Source: Pseudoalteromonas shioyasakiensis (GTDB lineage: Bacteria; Pseudomonadota; Gammaproteobacteria; Enterobacterales; Alteromonadaceae). From it: a stretch of DNA of 64,000 nt. The translations under genes and the position numbers were made by a program. Within the stretch, counting starts at the first letter, position 1. Each line of letters opens with the position of its first letter. The stretch is taken from positions 1,880,001-1,944,000 of the forward strand of contig NZ_CP077770.1 of assembly GCF_019134595.1 (NCBI RefSeq). Reading direction: 5' to 3'. Positions 63,233-64,000 of this stretch are shown one piece after another. The notes beneath the pieces were generated by a model. The model did no database searches. It was not told the DNA's origin and worked only from the letters and a program-made list of their open reading frames with translations.

Positions 63233-64000
63233 CTATTTTTCTAGTTCTAAAAGGACAACTTGATAGCTCACTCTAGCATGCCCATCAACCAGAGGGTATG
63301 CCTTACAAACACTATTAAGTGCCTGCCTCGTTAATAACCCTTGGCGTTTTTGCTTAGTTTGCAGTGATGTAGCGCCAATCGCTTTTATTGAGCGCAGCGC
63401 ATCTAAAGGAGAGTTATAGGCATCTATATAACATCTATCAGCTGCAAAATTGAGTTTAAACCCCGCCAATTTTGCATATTCAATAATGTGACTAGCACAA
63501 TAAAACTGATTAATATGGTTTTGCTCGTCTAAACAAGCGAATGCCTGTTTGATCTCTTTAAGGGATCCATCTACTACACAGCTTAAATAAACCTTACCGC
63601 CCTCTTTTATGGAATAAAAAAGACTTTTAAGTAGCGCTTTTAAATCAGCAGACCATTGCATTGCAAAATTACTAAACACACAATCTAGCGAATTTTGCTG
63701 TAAAGGTAGGTTATCCATATCAGCACACACTTTTAAACAACGCGAGCTTTGCTCAGTGCTAAGCATGGAATGACTTAAGTCCATTGCCAATACAGTATCA
63801 AAATGTGTTTTAAGCATTGCTGTGTTAACTAAAGGCCCAGCACCTAAGTCAAGGCAAGTACCCTGCTGATGTTTACTTGCCATCATTTTGAATAAGTGCG
63901 CAGCCGCTTGTTTTTGTACATTAGCATGGCTCGCGTAATTTGCAGCCGCTTTAGAAAACTTAGTTTGTGTTGTTAGCTTATTACTGTGTTGAAAGCTTAA
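63233..64000 (-). CDS. bioC: Malonyl-ACP O-methyltransferase BioC, 5' end outside window
   Basis: SAM-dependent methyltransferase that starts the pimeloyl part of biotin synthesis. Motif I is CLDLGAGPL; motif II AMDLSHSML; then DMDNLPLQQNSLDCVFSNFAMQW. An internal ATG lies at 63886, but the frame stays open to the window edge and reads TKFSKAAANYASHANVQKQAA, which is the normal BioC N-terminus. So the true start is past 64000 and the gene is partial here. Confidence 0.88.
   Translation of the reverse strand, partial: LSFQHSNKLTTQTKFSKAAANYASHANVQKQAAAHLFKMMASKHQQGTCLDLGAGPLVNTAMLKTHFDTVLAMDLSHSMLSTEQSSRCLKVCADMDNLPLQQNSLDCVFSNFAMQWSADLKALLKSLFYSIKEGGKVYLSCVVDGSLKEIKQAFACLDEQNHINQFYCASHIIEYAKLAGFKLNFAADRCYIDAYNSPLDALRSIKAIGATSLQTKQKRQGLLTRQALNSVCKAYPLVDGHARVSYQVVLLELEK

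Noticed and set aside
63233..63886. BioC starting at the ATG at 63886
   Set aside because: The upstream frame is open to the window edge and encodes the usual BioC N-terminus, so this Met is internal.
1..64000. tRNA or rRNA genes
   Set aside because: No cloverleaf-like or rRNA-like segment was noticed by reading; a covariance search was not possible.

Overview
The window looks like a chromosomal segment of a marine gammaproteobacterium, most probably Pseudoalteromonas or a close relative. It is AT-rich and carries Alteromonadales-type housekeeping genes (purEK, maeA, miaE, bioCD, htpX, ybiT, rhombosortase). It also contains a dif-like XerC/XerD site, so it probably lies near the replication terminus. 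The genus is inferred from gene content only.

Positions 1-14,400 hold an exopolysaccharide and biofilm locus that resembles the Vibrio fischeri syp system. It has a GT4 glycosyltransferase, a GT2/sugar-transferase fusion (like SypQ joined to SypR), then a sypA-B-C-D-E run: STAS protein, OmpA lipoprotein, SLBB export protein, degenerate BY-kinase-like ATPase, and a kinase/REC/PP2C partner-switch protein. The sigma-54 regulator SypG (LuxO family) follows. Next come a reverse-strand GT4, a LuxU-like Hpt protein, a reverse-strand YvcK protein and a hybrid histidine kinase without an Hpt domain. Together these could form a phosphorelay (kinase to Hpt to SypG) acting on sigma-54 promoters. Candidate enhancer sites (TTGCA-N3-TGCAA type) plus -24/-12 elements lie before sypA and in the yvcK/kinase gap.

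Positions 14,400-19,950 are a tight reverse-strand cluster: CheY-like protein, MoxR ATPase, DUF58 protein, TgpA-type transglutaminase and an antiporter.

Positions 20,139-28,667 are a complete filamentous-phage (inovirus) prophage between two dif-like sites. It carries Rep, a putative ssDNA-binding protein, coat proteins (including a 25-codon gene), a repeat-bearing adsorption protein, pVI, Zot, an HTH protein, a divergent repressor with a four-site operator array, and an abortive-infection-type cargo gene. An HNH endonuclease gene and a putative membrane abortive-infection gene lie just beyond attR. Left of attL is a possible scar of an older related phage.

Positions 31,000-64,000 are mostly ordinary chromosome: ABC-F ATPases, a PPP-type phosphatase, miaE, a sulfotransferase/solute-binding/MAPEG chain, a DUF2254 protein, a SIMPL protein, maeA, ggt, rhombosortase, an S9 peptidase, a yeiH operon and purEK. 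Points of interest are a MITE-like repeat, ybiT with an apparent AUC start, a TetR gene with twin operators beside a tandem porin duplication that also copied the tetR 3' end, and a truncated globin/diguanylate cyclase gene pair. The window ends in bioD and a partial bioC. No rRNA, tRNA or CRISPR was seen.
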